Positions 1-5,906 of a DNA stretch of 6,203 nucleotides are shown piece after piece; the first letter of the stretch is position 1, and each line of letters starts with the position of its first letter. The stretch is taken from assembly GCA_018064575.1 (NCBI GenBank), contig JAGHUZ010000156.1:1-6203 (forward strand), read 5' to 3'. This stretch comes from Candidatus Minthomonas equi (GTDB taxonomy: Bacteria > Bacteroidota > Bacteroidia > Bacteroidales > UBA932). The position numbers were made by a program, and so were the translations under genes. Below the pieces are notes generated by a model. It had not been told where the DNA came from. It searched no databases and was given only the letters and a program-made list of their open reading frames with translations.

Positions 1-154
1 TGCTTCTATGCTGAGAAGTGCTTCCCGCGCACATACCGAACACGAAAGATGGCTCAGGACCGACCCTCAGAATCCAAAAAGCATCTGGTGGTATTCTGAT
101 ATCAAAGGCATCGGATTCCGCGTGGTATGTGAAGTTCCGGCAGGAGTGAAATGA
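1..154 (+). CDS. C-terminal end of a formylglycine-generating-enzyme-like (SUMF1/FGE fold) protein, 5' partial
   Basis: Reading from base 2 gives 50 codons and a TGA stop at 152-154; the start lies upstream of the window. The tail contains the signature SIWWYSDIKGIGFRVV, close to the conserved C-terminal end of the SUMF1/FGE (EgtB/PvdO-like) fold, whose last strand carries the near-invariant GFR. True FGEs oxidise a sulfatase cysteine to formylglycine using two cysteines shortly before an RCAAR-type stretch. Here the equivalent stretch reads RSASR, and the position expected for the second cysteine appears to be Ala, at the very edge of the visible sequence. Many Bacteroidota members of this fold are non-catalytic or structural, and this could be one. 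Only 30 bp separate it from the following oxidoreductase, so they are probably co-transcribed. The family call is fairly firm; the function is unknown. Confidence 0.75.
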   Translation, partial: ASMLRSASRAHTEHERWLRTDPQNPKSIWWYSDIKGIGFRVVCEVPAGVK

Positions 155-184
155 CAAATCAAACCAACCAAAATATTAACTGAT

Positions 185-1531
185 ATGAGCAACCATAAAC
201 TAGACAGAAGAAAATTCCTGAGCACTTCAGCCGTCCTCGGCACTGCAGGAATCATCGGACTGGCCTCTTGCGGCAGTAAAAAATCAACTGTTTCCCCTCT
301 GAAAAACGTCGGAGAATACTACTCTCCCGAGTTACCGGACAAGGCTATCGACGGCAAAGAACTCAAAGTCGGCCTGGTAGGCTGCGGCGGACGTGGAACA
401 GGAGCCCTTCAGAATCTTCTTGAAGCCGCCAACGGTATAGTAGTGACAGCATATGGTGACGTATTCGCGGACAGACTCGAATCCTGCAGAAAGACCATCA
501 AGGAAAATTTCGGACAGGATGTTCCTGATGCGAACTGTTTCACCGGATTTGACGCATACAAGAAAGTCATCGATATGGTTGACTTAGTCATTCTGACTAC
601 TCCTCCCAACTTCCGTCCCTATCATTTCCAGTATGCTTCGGAAAAAGGCGTTCATTCGTTCCTCGAAAAGCCCATCTTCGTTGACCCTAAAGGTTATCGT
701 GTTACAATGGCAGCCGCCAAAGTCGCAGAAGCCAAAGGTCTCTGCGTGATTACGGGAACCCAACGCCGTCACCAGCGTCCTTACGTGGAAGCCAACAAGC
801 AGATTCAGGCCGGTCTCATCGGTAACATCACCGGAGGTAACGTTTACTGGAATCAGAGTATGCTCTGGTACAAACAGCGCCAGGCAGGATGGAGTGATAT
901 GGAATGGAACATCCGTGACTGGGTTAACTGGAAATGGCTTTCAGGTGACCACATCGTGGAACAACACGTACACAATATCGACGTATTCACCTGGATGTCG
1001 GGTTTGAAACCTCTCAAAGCCACCAGTTTCGGTGCCCGCCACCGCCGTATCACCGGTGACCAGTACGATATGTTCAGTACCGACTTCGAATTCGAAAACG
1101 GAATTCACCTCCACAGTATGTGCCGTCAGATAGATGGAACCAGCACATCAGTTCACGAAGAGATCCACGGAACCAAGGGATACTGGAACAGCGAGACTGA
1201 GGAAATCCGTGACTGGCAGGGCCAGCTTCTCTGGAAATTCGACAAGGATGCCGCTGAAGCTGAATTCAAGCAGCATAACCCCTATGTTCTTGAACACGTC
1301 GACTGGGTGAACCATATCCGCCGCGGTGAGATGCACGATGAAGCTCCACAGACAGCCATATCTACACTTGCCGCCGTTATGGCACGTGAATCTGCATACA
1401 CCGGCAAGGTAACGGAATGGGATGAAATCAGTGCATCGCCTCTGGACTATATGCCCGAGAAACTTGAACTCGGTCCTATGGACATAAACAAGTATGGTGT
1501 AGCAGTCCCCGGAACAGGAGAAGAGAAATAG
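185..1531 (+). CDS. Tat-exported lipoprotein oxidoreductase, Gfo/Idh/MocA family
   Basis: This 448-residue protein is predicted to be an NAD(P)-dependent sugar or glycoside dehydrogenase. The N-terminus has a twin-arginine motif (DRRKFL, residues 7-12) and a hydrophobic stretch ending in a lipobox, LASC, with Cys29 as the lipidation site. It should therefore be exported folded, with cofactor bound, and anchored to a membrane. A Rossmann domain follows, with the dinucleotide loop GCGGRG at 66-71 and the family's EKP motif at 161-163, whose Lys is usually a catalytic/cofactor contact. The C-terminal alpha/beta domain carries SGDHIVEQHVHNID (253-266). It occupies the place of the usual D-x3-H-x2-D motif, with Glu259 replacing the first Asp and His263 and Asp266 kept. 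That variant is typical of a Bacteroidota/Planctomycetes subgroup. The start is set by the Tat motif, and no Shine-Dalgarno is present. The TIM-barrel gene begins 4 bp downstream. Substrate and reaction direction are not visible. GH109 glycosidases share the fold but match less well. Confidence 0.92.
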   Translation: MSNHKLDRRKFLSTSAVLGTAGIIGLASCGSKKSTVSPLKNVGEYYSPELPDKAIDGKELKVGLVGCGGRGTGALQNLLEAANGIVVTAYGDVFADRLESCRKTIKENFGQDVPDANCFTGFDAYKKVIDMVDLVILTTPPNFRPYHFQYASEKGVHSFLEKPIFVDPKGYRVTMAAAKVAEAKGLCVITGTQRRHQRPYVEANKQIQAGLIGNITGGNVYWNQSMLWYKQRQAGWSDMEWNIRDWVNWKWLSGDHIVEQHVHNIDVFTWMSGLKPLKATSFGARHRRITGDQYDMFSTDFEFENGIHLHSMCRQIDGTSTSVHEEIHGTKGYWNSETEEIRDWQGQLLWKFDKDAAEAEFKQHNPYVLEHVDWVNHIRRGEMHDEAPQTAISTLAAVMARESAYTGKVTEWDEISASPLDYMPEKLELGPMDINKYGVAVPGTGEEK

Positions 1532-1535
1532 CAAT

Positions 1536-2450
1536 ATGAACAGGAGAAATTTCTTAAAGACTTCAGCCGTATCAAGTGCCGCACTCGCACTTGGTACAGG
1601 CTCTCTTGTTTCCTCCTGCGCAGCGAAGCCCGCTGAGGAAGCCAAGAAACCGGATACCAAACTGAATATATCATTCCAGACGGGTACGGCTCCCGGAGAA
1701 GATCTCTCCCAGAAACTCGATTTTATGGAAGGACTCGGTATCGTCGGTTTGGAACCGGGAGGACATGATTTGGCTGAGCGCGTGGAAGAATACCGTAAGG
1801 CTCTCACTGGAAGGAATATCAAGATATCCGCCATCTGTGCAGGATTCGACGGATTCATCCTTGCTGAAGACCCGGCTGTCAAGGCGCAGTTCGATGAAAC
1901 CTACCGCAGAATCCTTGAAGCCGCCGGAGAACTTGGCTCCACAGGTGTCATAATGGTCCCTGCCTTCAACGGTCAGAAACCTTGCAGGCCTCACACACTT
2001 GAGACCCGTCAATGGCTGACAGAGCAGCTCCATGAACTTGGAGAATTCGCTCTCAAATGCGGTACTACAGTAATTCTCGAACCTCTTAACAGAGGCGAAG
2101 CTTTCTTCCTCCGTCAGGTTTCCGACGCGGCGGCTCTCTGCCGTGAAGCTGACAGCAAGGGAGTGAAATGTATGGGTGACTTCTGGCATATGAAAGAGGA
2201 GACATCCGACTACGCAGCATTCATATCTGCCGGAGAATATCTCCAGCACGTACACATCGCCAGCCGCGGAGAGCGCAAGACTCCCGGTGAAGACGGTGCG
2301 CTCGATAATTACGTCGATGGATTCCGTGCACTCAAGGAAATGAACTATCCTTACTACGTCAGCTTCGAATGTGGGCTCAGGAGCGAGGACAGGGCCGCTA
2401 CTGTAACTGCAGCAGTCGAACTCATCCGCAAACAATGGGAAATGGCATAA
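1536..2450 (+). CDS. Tat-exported lipoprotein, xylose-isomerase-like TIM barrel (sugar isomerase/epimerase or lyase)
   Basis: This 304-residue protein belongs to the xylose isomerase-like / AP endonuclease 2 TIM-barrel superfamily. Members bind a divalent metal and isomerise, epimerise or eliminate from sugars and keto-sugars. The N-terminus has a Tat motif at the extreme start (NRRNFLK, residues 2-8) and a lipobox VSSC with Cys28, so it should be exported and lipid-anchored like its neighbour. The barrel runs from about residue 43 to the end. Probable metal ligands, by comparison with tagatose epimerase/hydroxypyruvate isomerase relatives, are Glu182 (LEPLNR), Asp215 (GDFWHM), His240 (QHVHIAS) and Glu278 (SFECG). 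All four are present, so it looks active. It follows the Gfo/Idh/MocA gene by 4 bp and ends 20 bp before an intrinsic terminator, making it the last gene of its operon. The pairing suggests it acts on the ketone made by the dehydrogenase, as an epimerase/isomerase or beta-elimination lyase; this is inference. It is often annotated as a 'sugar phosphate isomerase/epimerase', but phosphorylated substrates are unlikely outside the cytoplasm. Confidence 0.9.
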   Translation: MNRRNFLKTSAVSSAALALGTGSLVSSCAAKPAEEAKKPDTKLNISFQTGTAPGEDLSQKLDFMEGLGIVGLEPGGHDLAERVEEYRKALTGRNIKISAICAGFDGFILAEDPAVKAQFDETYRRILEAAGELGSTGVIMVPAFNGQKPCRPHTLETRQWLTEQLHELGEFALKCGTTVILEPLNRGEAFFLRQVSDAAALCREADSKGVKCMGDFWHMKEETSDYAAFISAGEYLQHVHIASRGERKTPGEDGALDNYVDGFRALKEMNYPYYVSFECGLRSEDRAATVTAAVELIRKQWEMA

Positions 2451-2470
2451 CAGCCATCTTGAACTTTTGA

Positions 2471-2510
2471 AAATGTACATATGCGAACCGCGTGTGTACA
2501 TTTTTTTATT
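2471..2510 (+). terminator. Rho-independent terminator of the oxidoreductase/TIM-barrel operon
   Basis: Left arm 2471-2484 (AAATGTACATATGC) pairs with right arm 2490-2503 (GCGTGTGTACATTT) around a 5-nt loop GAACC. All 14 positions pair, two of them as G-U. The right arm merges into a run of seven T (2501-2507). The element begins 20 bp after the stop of the TIM-barrel gene and about 155 bp before the porin gene. It therefore separates the two transcription units. A few A residues on the left flank might give weak termination on the opposite strand, but no gene comes from that side in this window. Confidence 0.92.
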
Positions 2511-2521
2511 AATGGCTCAGA

Positions 2522-2573
2522 ATCTGTCTTGAAATGGTTCACGAATTTCATTAAAGATTATTTCAAAACAGAT
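2522..2573. repeat. 14-bp imperfect inverted repeat with alternative pairing, upstream of the porin gene
   Basis: The left arm ATCTGTCTTGAAAT (2522-2535) is mirrored by ATTTCAAAACAGAT (2560-2573) with one mismatch in 14 and a 24-nt spacer. Within the spacer a second copy of ATTTCA (2545-2550) can also pair with TGAAAT (2530-2535). There are thus two mutually exclusive hairpins, and ATTTCA is repeated 15 bp apart. No T-run follows, so this is not a standard terminator. Its position upstream of the putative promoter fits a binding site for a dimeric regulator. Function is unproven. Confidence 0.6.
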
Positions 2574-2592
2574 GCTTAATTATTCGAAAAAA

Positions 2593-2626
2593 TTGGGAGC
2601 ATATAAAAATTTTTATATTACTTTCG
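2593..2626 (+). promoter_or_regulatory. Candidate Bacteroidota-type promoter for the porin-pot operon
   Basis: TACTTTCG at 2619-2626 matches the Bacteroidota -7 consensus TAnnTTTG with one mismatch. A TTG at 2593-2595 could serve as the -33 element, but the 23-bp gap is a little longer than the roughly 19-21 bp usually seen. The spacer is occupied by the perfect palindrome at 2601-2618. Transcription starting about 2632 would leave a leader of roughly 35 nt before the ATG at 2666. A promoter is required here because a strong terminator lies just upstream. Confidence 0.45.
2601..2618. repeat. Perfect 18-bp AT-only palindrome inside the putative promoter
   Basis: ATATAAAAATTTTTATAT is its own reverse complement over all 18 bases and directly abuts the -7-like TACTTTCG. 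It could be an operator for a dimeric regulator, an easily melted or bent A-tract element that aids the promoter, or a chance product of AT-rich intergenic DNA. The exact symmetry and placement favour a regulatory role, but only weakly. Confidence 0.5.
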
Positions 2627-2665
2627 CGCAGTTTTTAAAGCCTTATTTTATGTTTAAGTGATAAA

Positions 2666-3742
2666 ATGAAAAAAATTCTCTTTCTGACTGCATTGATGCT
2701 GTCCGGTCTGCTGTCCTTTGCACAGGAGACAGTTTCGACCACAGGTCCCGAAATTGGTTTGACCATAATCCCACGGTTTGATTTAAACCCCTACTTTTCA
2801 ACGCAGTCCGACGGAGAAAGTGGGTTTTCGTTCGGAAACTCTTCACTTTACACGAATCTCGGCGGCGACATCAACGAACACTGGTCTTTTCTGATAGTCA
2901 ATCACTGGCTGACGAATAACACTTATTCAACCAGTCTTTTCGAAGGAAGCAATTATCTGTACGAAGACTCTTTCCGCACAGATGCCAACAATTGGGTCGA
3001 TTATCTGAACATTACATATTCCATAGGCGGATTTTCCATCACTCTCGGCAAGGATATGATAGCTACGGGAGGCTTTGAATTCGATGCCTGGGACTGGGAA
3101 ACTCATCCTGCGCAAATGTCAGGTCTCTGGAACACACTGCCCTGTTACCAATGGGGCGGTAAAATAACTTGGAGCACCCCTTCGGAGAACACTACCATAG
3201 GTATCCAGATGACCACTTCACCATATTCAGATGAGGACAGCAAAAGTTATCGTCCTTTCAAAAGCGGCAGATACAACTATGGCCTGTTCTGGCTCGGTGA
3301 TTATGACTGGTTCCACACCAACATCAGCCTCACATCACTCCAACGTTGTGACTGGAAATATTCCTGGCTTGCAGCCGCAGGCTTGCGCTTCACCCCCGGG
3401 CAGTTCACCATCGATGCCAACTGGTTCAATAAAATAGGGCGCTATGATGCCGAAGATTTTCTCGCCAAAGGCAATACAGGCCTGCTCTCCGTTACATACA
3501 CCCTTCCCTCCGAAAAATTTGATTTCACTGTCAAAGGCGGCTACGAAAAGGCCGGTGAATCCAACGATGAAAATATTTATGACAATCAGTTCATCGGACT
3601 GACTGCGAACTGGTACCCGATTCAAGGGGACACCAATCTGCGCATCCATGGCGCCGTTTCCTATGACCATTTCCTCCGCACCATCACGGTAACGGCCGGA
3701 GCCCTGTTCAATCTCCATATTCCTTTCACCCGAAAGAAATAA
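2666..3742 (+). CDS. Outer-membrane beta-barrel porin (OprP/OprO-like), first gene of the polyamine transport operon
   Basis: This 358-residue protein is predicted to be an outer-membrane diffusion channel. It starts with a Sec signal peptide (MKK, hydrophobic core to about residue 16, cleavage likely after SFA at 17-19), with no lipobox. The mature part is made of short alternating polar/hydrophobic strands rich in Trp, Tyr and Phe with Asn/Asp/Gly turns, typical of a barrel. FSITLGKDMIATGGFEF (123-139) resembles the G-rich strand-turn of phosphate-selective-porin-like proteins. The last strand ends in NLHIPF followed by TRKK. By hand count the mature chain has about 37 acidic and 22 basic residues, suiting cation passage. 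Cys160 and Cys228 could form a disulfide. potA begins 6 bp downstream, so the porin most likely supplies polyamines to the PotABCD system; that is inferred from context. The barrel call is solid, while the exact family is less sure. No Shine-Dalgarno precedes the ATG; the signal peptide fixes the start. Confidence 0.85.
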   Translation: MKKILFLTALMLSGLLSFAQETVSTTGPEIGLTIIPRFDLNPYFSTQSDGESGFSFGNSSLYTNLGGDINEHWSFLIVNHWLTNNTYSTSLFEGSNYLYEDSFRTDANNWVDYLNITYSIGGFSITLGKDMIATGGFEFDAWDWETHPAQMSGLWNTLPCYQWGGKITWSTPSENTTIGIQMTTSPYSDEDSKSYRPFKSGRYNYGLFWLGDYDWFHTNISLTSLQRCDWKYSWLAAAGLRFTPGQFTIDANWFNKIGRYDAEDFLAKGNTGLLSVTYTLPSEKFDFTVKGGYEKAGESNDENIYDNQFIGLTANWYPIQGDTNLRIHGAVSYDHFLRTITVTAGALFNLHIPFTRKK

Positions 3743-3748
3743 AGCACG

Positions 3749-5128
3749 ATGTCCGAGAGAATCATTGAAATCAAAAATCTGTCCAAGACTTTTGATGGTA
3801 TCAAAGTATTGGATGACATAAATCTTTATGTCAACAAGGGCGAATTTCTCACCCTTTTGGGACCATCCGGATGTGGCAAGACTACCCTTCTACGCATCCT
3901 CGCAGGCTTTACAATTCCCGAAGAGGGAACACTCACAATGGAAGGAAATGACCTGCTGGACACACCGCCCCACCTCCGTCCGCTGAATACAGTATTCCAG
4001 CGATACGCTCTTTTCCCCCATCTCAATGTCTTCGACAATATTGCCTTCGGCCTCAAATTGAAAAAACTGCCGTCGGATGAAATCGAAATGAAAGTACGCA
4101 AGGTGCTCAAGATGGTCAGTATGACGGACTATGAGGATAGGGATGTGGAATCTCTCTCAGGCGGGCAGCAACAGAGAGTGGCCATAGCCAGGGCCATAGT
4201 CAATCAGCCCAAGGTGCTTCTCCTCGATGAGCCTCTTGCCGCACTTGATCTGAAAATGAGGAAAGATATGCAAATCGAGCTGAAGGAGATGCATAAGAAA
4301 CTGGGCATCACTTTCATCTATGTCACTCACGACCAGGAAGAGGCACTTACCCTCAGCGATACCATAGTGGTAATGTCAGCAGGTCAGATTCAGCAGATAG
4401 GGACTCCCAAAGACATTTACAACGAACCTGTCAACTCTTTCGTGGCCGATTTTATCGGTGAGAGCAATATCCTCAACGGCACTATGGTCAAGGACAAGCT
4501 CGTCCACTTTATCGGGCACGATTTCGAATGCGTGGACAAGGACTTCGGTGAGAACGTGCCGGTCGATGTAGTTATCCGCCCTGAAGACATCACGGTCGTC
4601 AACGATTTGTCAAAGGCCCAGTTTACGGGAAAGGTCAAATCCTGTATCTTCAAGGGTGTTCACTACGAGATGTTCGTCGATTCCGATACTGGAAACGAAC
4701 TTATGCTTCAGAACTACACACCCTATGCTCCGGAACAGGAAATAGGAATGAAAATAAAGCCCTCCGACATTCAGGTAATGAAAAAGGAGAGGCTTTGCAA
4801 TACTTTCGACGGAGAAATGACCGCTTCCGATGAAGTGGAGATTCTGGGAGGGAGATTCGCCTGCCCCGAGACAGGGTTCGAAGCCGGTACACAAGTCAAA
4901 GTCTGTGTCGAGTTCGATAAAATAGACATAATGGATAATCAGGATGAAGGTATCCTAGAAGGGGAAGTCCATTTCATCCTGTACAAGGGTGACCACTACC
5001 ACGTTACCATACAGACCCCGGAAAGGGATTTCATCTATGCAGATACGAATGACATCTGGGACAAAGGGGACCTTGTGGGTATCAATATCAAAGCAGAAGA
5101 CCTGATAATTACGAAAGCCGATGATTAA
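3749..5128 (+). CDS. potA: Spermidine/putrescine ABC transporter ATP-binding protein PotA, with duplicated C-terminal module
   Basis: This is the cytoplasmic ATPase that powers polyamine import with PotB, PotC and the binding protein PotD. The nucleotide-binding domain is complete. It has Walker A GPSGCGKT (38-45), Q-loop Gln84 ([10 protein letters not shown]), signature LSGGQQQR (136-143), Walker B VLLLDEP (156-162), D-loop LAALD and H-loop His194 (VTHDQEEAL). [13 protein letters not shown] and GESNILNG (237-244) are strongly PotA-like among the CUT1/MOI family ATPases, and the potB and potC neighbours support this. At 459 residues it is about 80-100 longer than the well-known enterobacterial PotA. 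The excess is explained by a second copy of the C-terminal TOBE-type regulatory module: residues about 243-346 and 354-457 align without gaps at a constant 111-residue offset. The gene starts 6 bp after the porin and overlaps potB by 8 bp. The ATPase looks fully functional; what the second module does is unknown. Confidence 0.95.
   Translation: MSERIIEIKNLSKTFDGIKVLDDINLYVNKGEFLTLLGPSGCGKTTLLRILAGFTIPEEGTLTMEGNDLLDTPPHLRPLNTVFQRYALFPHLNVFDNIAFGLKLKKLPSDEIEMKVRKVLKMVSMTDYEDRDVESLSGGQQQRVAIARAIVNQPKVLLLDEPLAALDLKMRKDMQIELKEMHKKLGITFIYVTHDQEEALTLSDTIVVMSAGQIQQIGTPKDIYNEPVNSFVADFIGESNILNGTMVKDKLVHFIGHDFECVDKDFGENVPVDVVIRPEDITVVNDLSKAQFTGKVKSCIFKGVHYEMFVDSDTGNELMLQNYTPYAPEQEIGMKIKPSDIQVMKKERLCNTFDGEMTASDEVEILGGRFACPETGFEAGTQVKVCVEFDKIDIMDNQDEGILEGEVHFILYKGDHYHVTIQTPERDFIYADTNDIWDKGDLVGINIKAEDLIITKADD
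4475..5119 (+). repeat. Tandem duplication of the PotA C-terminal (TOBE-type) module at protein level
   Basis: Copy 1 is residues 243-346 (4475-4786) and copy 2 is residues 354-457 (4808-5119). Shifting by 111 residues superposes Gly244/355, Gly256/367, Phe259/370, Cys261/372, Val272/383, Val274/385, Ile281/392, Gly294/405 and Val296/407. It also superposes KG.HY (302-306/413-417), Gly333/444, IK (336-337/447-448), Asp340/451 and Lys345/456. About 19 identities in 104 aligned positions were counted by eye, with no gap needed. The canonical IRPEDI of copy 1 (276-281) has become VEFDKI in copy 2. DNA identity is low, so the duplication is old. Confidence 0.8.
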
Positions 5129-5906
5129 GATTAAGAGAGCGACCTGGTCCATCCCGTATGCCGCATATCTATTTGTCTTCGTCGGTCTGCCGCTGGTAAT
5201 GATAGCGGTATATGCTTTCACGGACAAGAGCACGGGACAGTTTTCCCTCATCAATTTCACCAAGTTTTTCTCGGCACAGGAGGATTTCCACACTTTCATC
5301 TACTCCATCGAGAAGGCATTGGTCAATACCGCCATCTGTCTCGCTCTGGGTTACCCGGCAGCTTGGATACTCAGCAATTCCAAACTGAACCGTTCCTCAA
5401 TTACAGTAATGCTCTTCATCCTGCCGATGTGGATTAATATGCTCATCCGCACGATGGCGACTGTAGCACTGTTCGACTTCATCCATATACCACTCGGTGA
5501 AGGGGCATTGATTTTCGGTCTCGTTTACAACTTCCTGCCGTTTATGATTTATCCGATTTACAATGTCTTGAAAAAGATGGACCGCTCATACATCACTGCC
5601 GCTGAAGATTTGGGAGCCACCCCATTTCAGGTGTTCACGAAAGTCTGCATTCCCCTTTCCATACCAGGAATCACGAGCGGCATAATGATGGTATTTATGC
5701 CTACCATCTCTACGTTTGCGATAGCGGAACTGCTGACATTGAACAAAATCAAACTATTCGGCACCACCATACAGGAAAACATAAACAACGGCATCTGGAA
5801 CTACGGAGCCGCCCTTGCACTGATTATGCTCGTCATCATAGGTCTCACGATGCTGATAACAGACAGTGATACCAACAGGGAAGAAGAAGCGGGAGGACTG
5901 ATATAA
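5121..5906 (+). CDS. potB: Spermidine/putrescine ABC transporter permease PotB
   Basis: This 261-residue inner-membrane protein forms one half of the polyamine translocation pore with PotC. Hydrophobic segments at about 11-33, 66-86, 93-117, 129-150, 181-205 and 228-246 fit the six-helix binding-protein-dependent permease fold. The cytoplasmic coupling loop that docks on PotA is [14 protein letters not shown]...IPLSIPG (159-183). It corresponds to the EAA motif, with Thr159 in place of the usual Glu and the invariant Gly165 kept. The N-terminus ([20 protein letters not shown]) and [13 protein letters not shown] are characteristic of PotB rather than of sulfate or iron permeases. The start codon lies inside the end of potA (8-bp overlap), and the stop overlaps the potC start as TAATG. 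Both arrangements imply translational coupling and balanced subunit synthesis. The C-terminal tail ([12 protein letters not shown]) is short and acidic. Confidence 0.93.
   Translation: MIKIKRATWSIPYAAYLFVFVGLPLVMIAVYAFTDKSTGQFSLINFTKFFSAQEDFHTFIYSIEKALVNTAICLALGYPAAWILSNSKLNRSSITVMLFILPMWINMLIRTMATVALFDFIHIPLGEGALIFGLVYNFLPFMIYPIYNVLKKMDRSYITAAEDLGATPFQVFTKVCIPLSIPGITSGIMMVFMPTISTFAIAELLTLNKIKLFGTTIQENINNGIWNYGAALALIMLVIIGLTMLITDSDTNREEEAGGLI

Noticed and set aside
1516..1520. AGGAG as a Shine-Dalgarno for the TIM-barrel gene
   Set aside because: It lies 15 nt from the ATG, too far to be effective, falls within coding sequence, and this phylum rarely depends on such sites.
185..1531. Calling the oxidoreductase a GH109 alpha-N-acetylgalactosaminidase
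   Set aside because: GH109 enzymes share the Tat leader and Rossmann fold. The EKP region and the SGDHIVEQHVHNID region instead match the broader dehydrogenase subgroup and differ from the GH109 sequence pattern as I remember it.
1148..1882. Open frame on the - strand (244 codons) spanning the oxidoreductase/TIM-barrel junction
   Set aside because: It overlaps two well-supported genes, has no recognisable domain, and its hydrophobic patch is the complement of the Tat signal region.
1671..2501. Long open frame on the - strand (276 codons) opposite the TIM-barrel gene
   Set aside because: The + strand encodes a recognisable TIM barrel with all metal ligands and a proper signal peptide. The antisense frame would begin inside the terminator hairpin and shows no family motif, so it is a shadow of + strand codon bias.
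2627..2665. Riboswitch or long structured leader before the porin gene
   Set aside because: From the putative start site only about 35-40 AU-rich nucleotides remain, with no convincing fold or T-tract.
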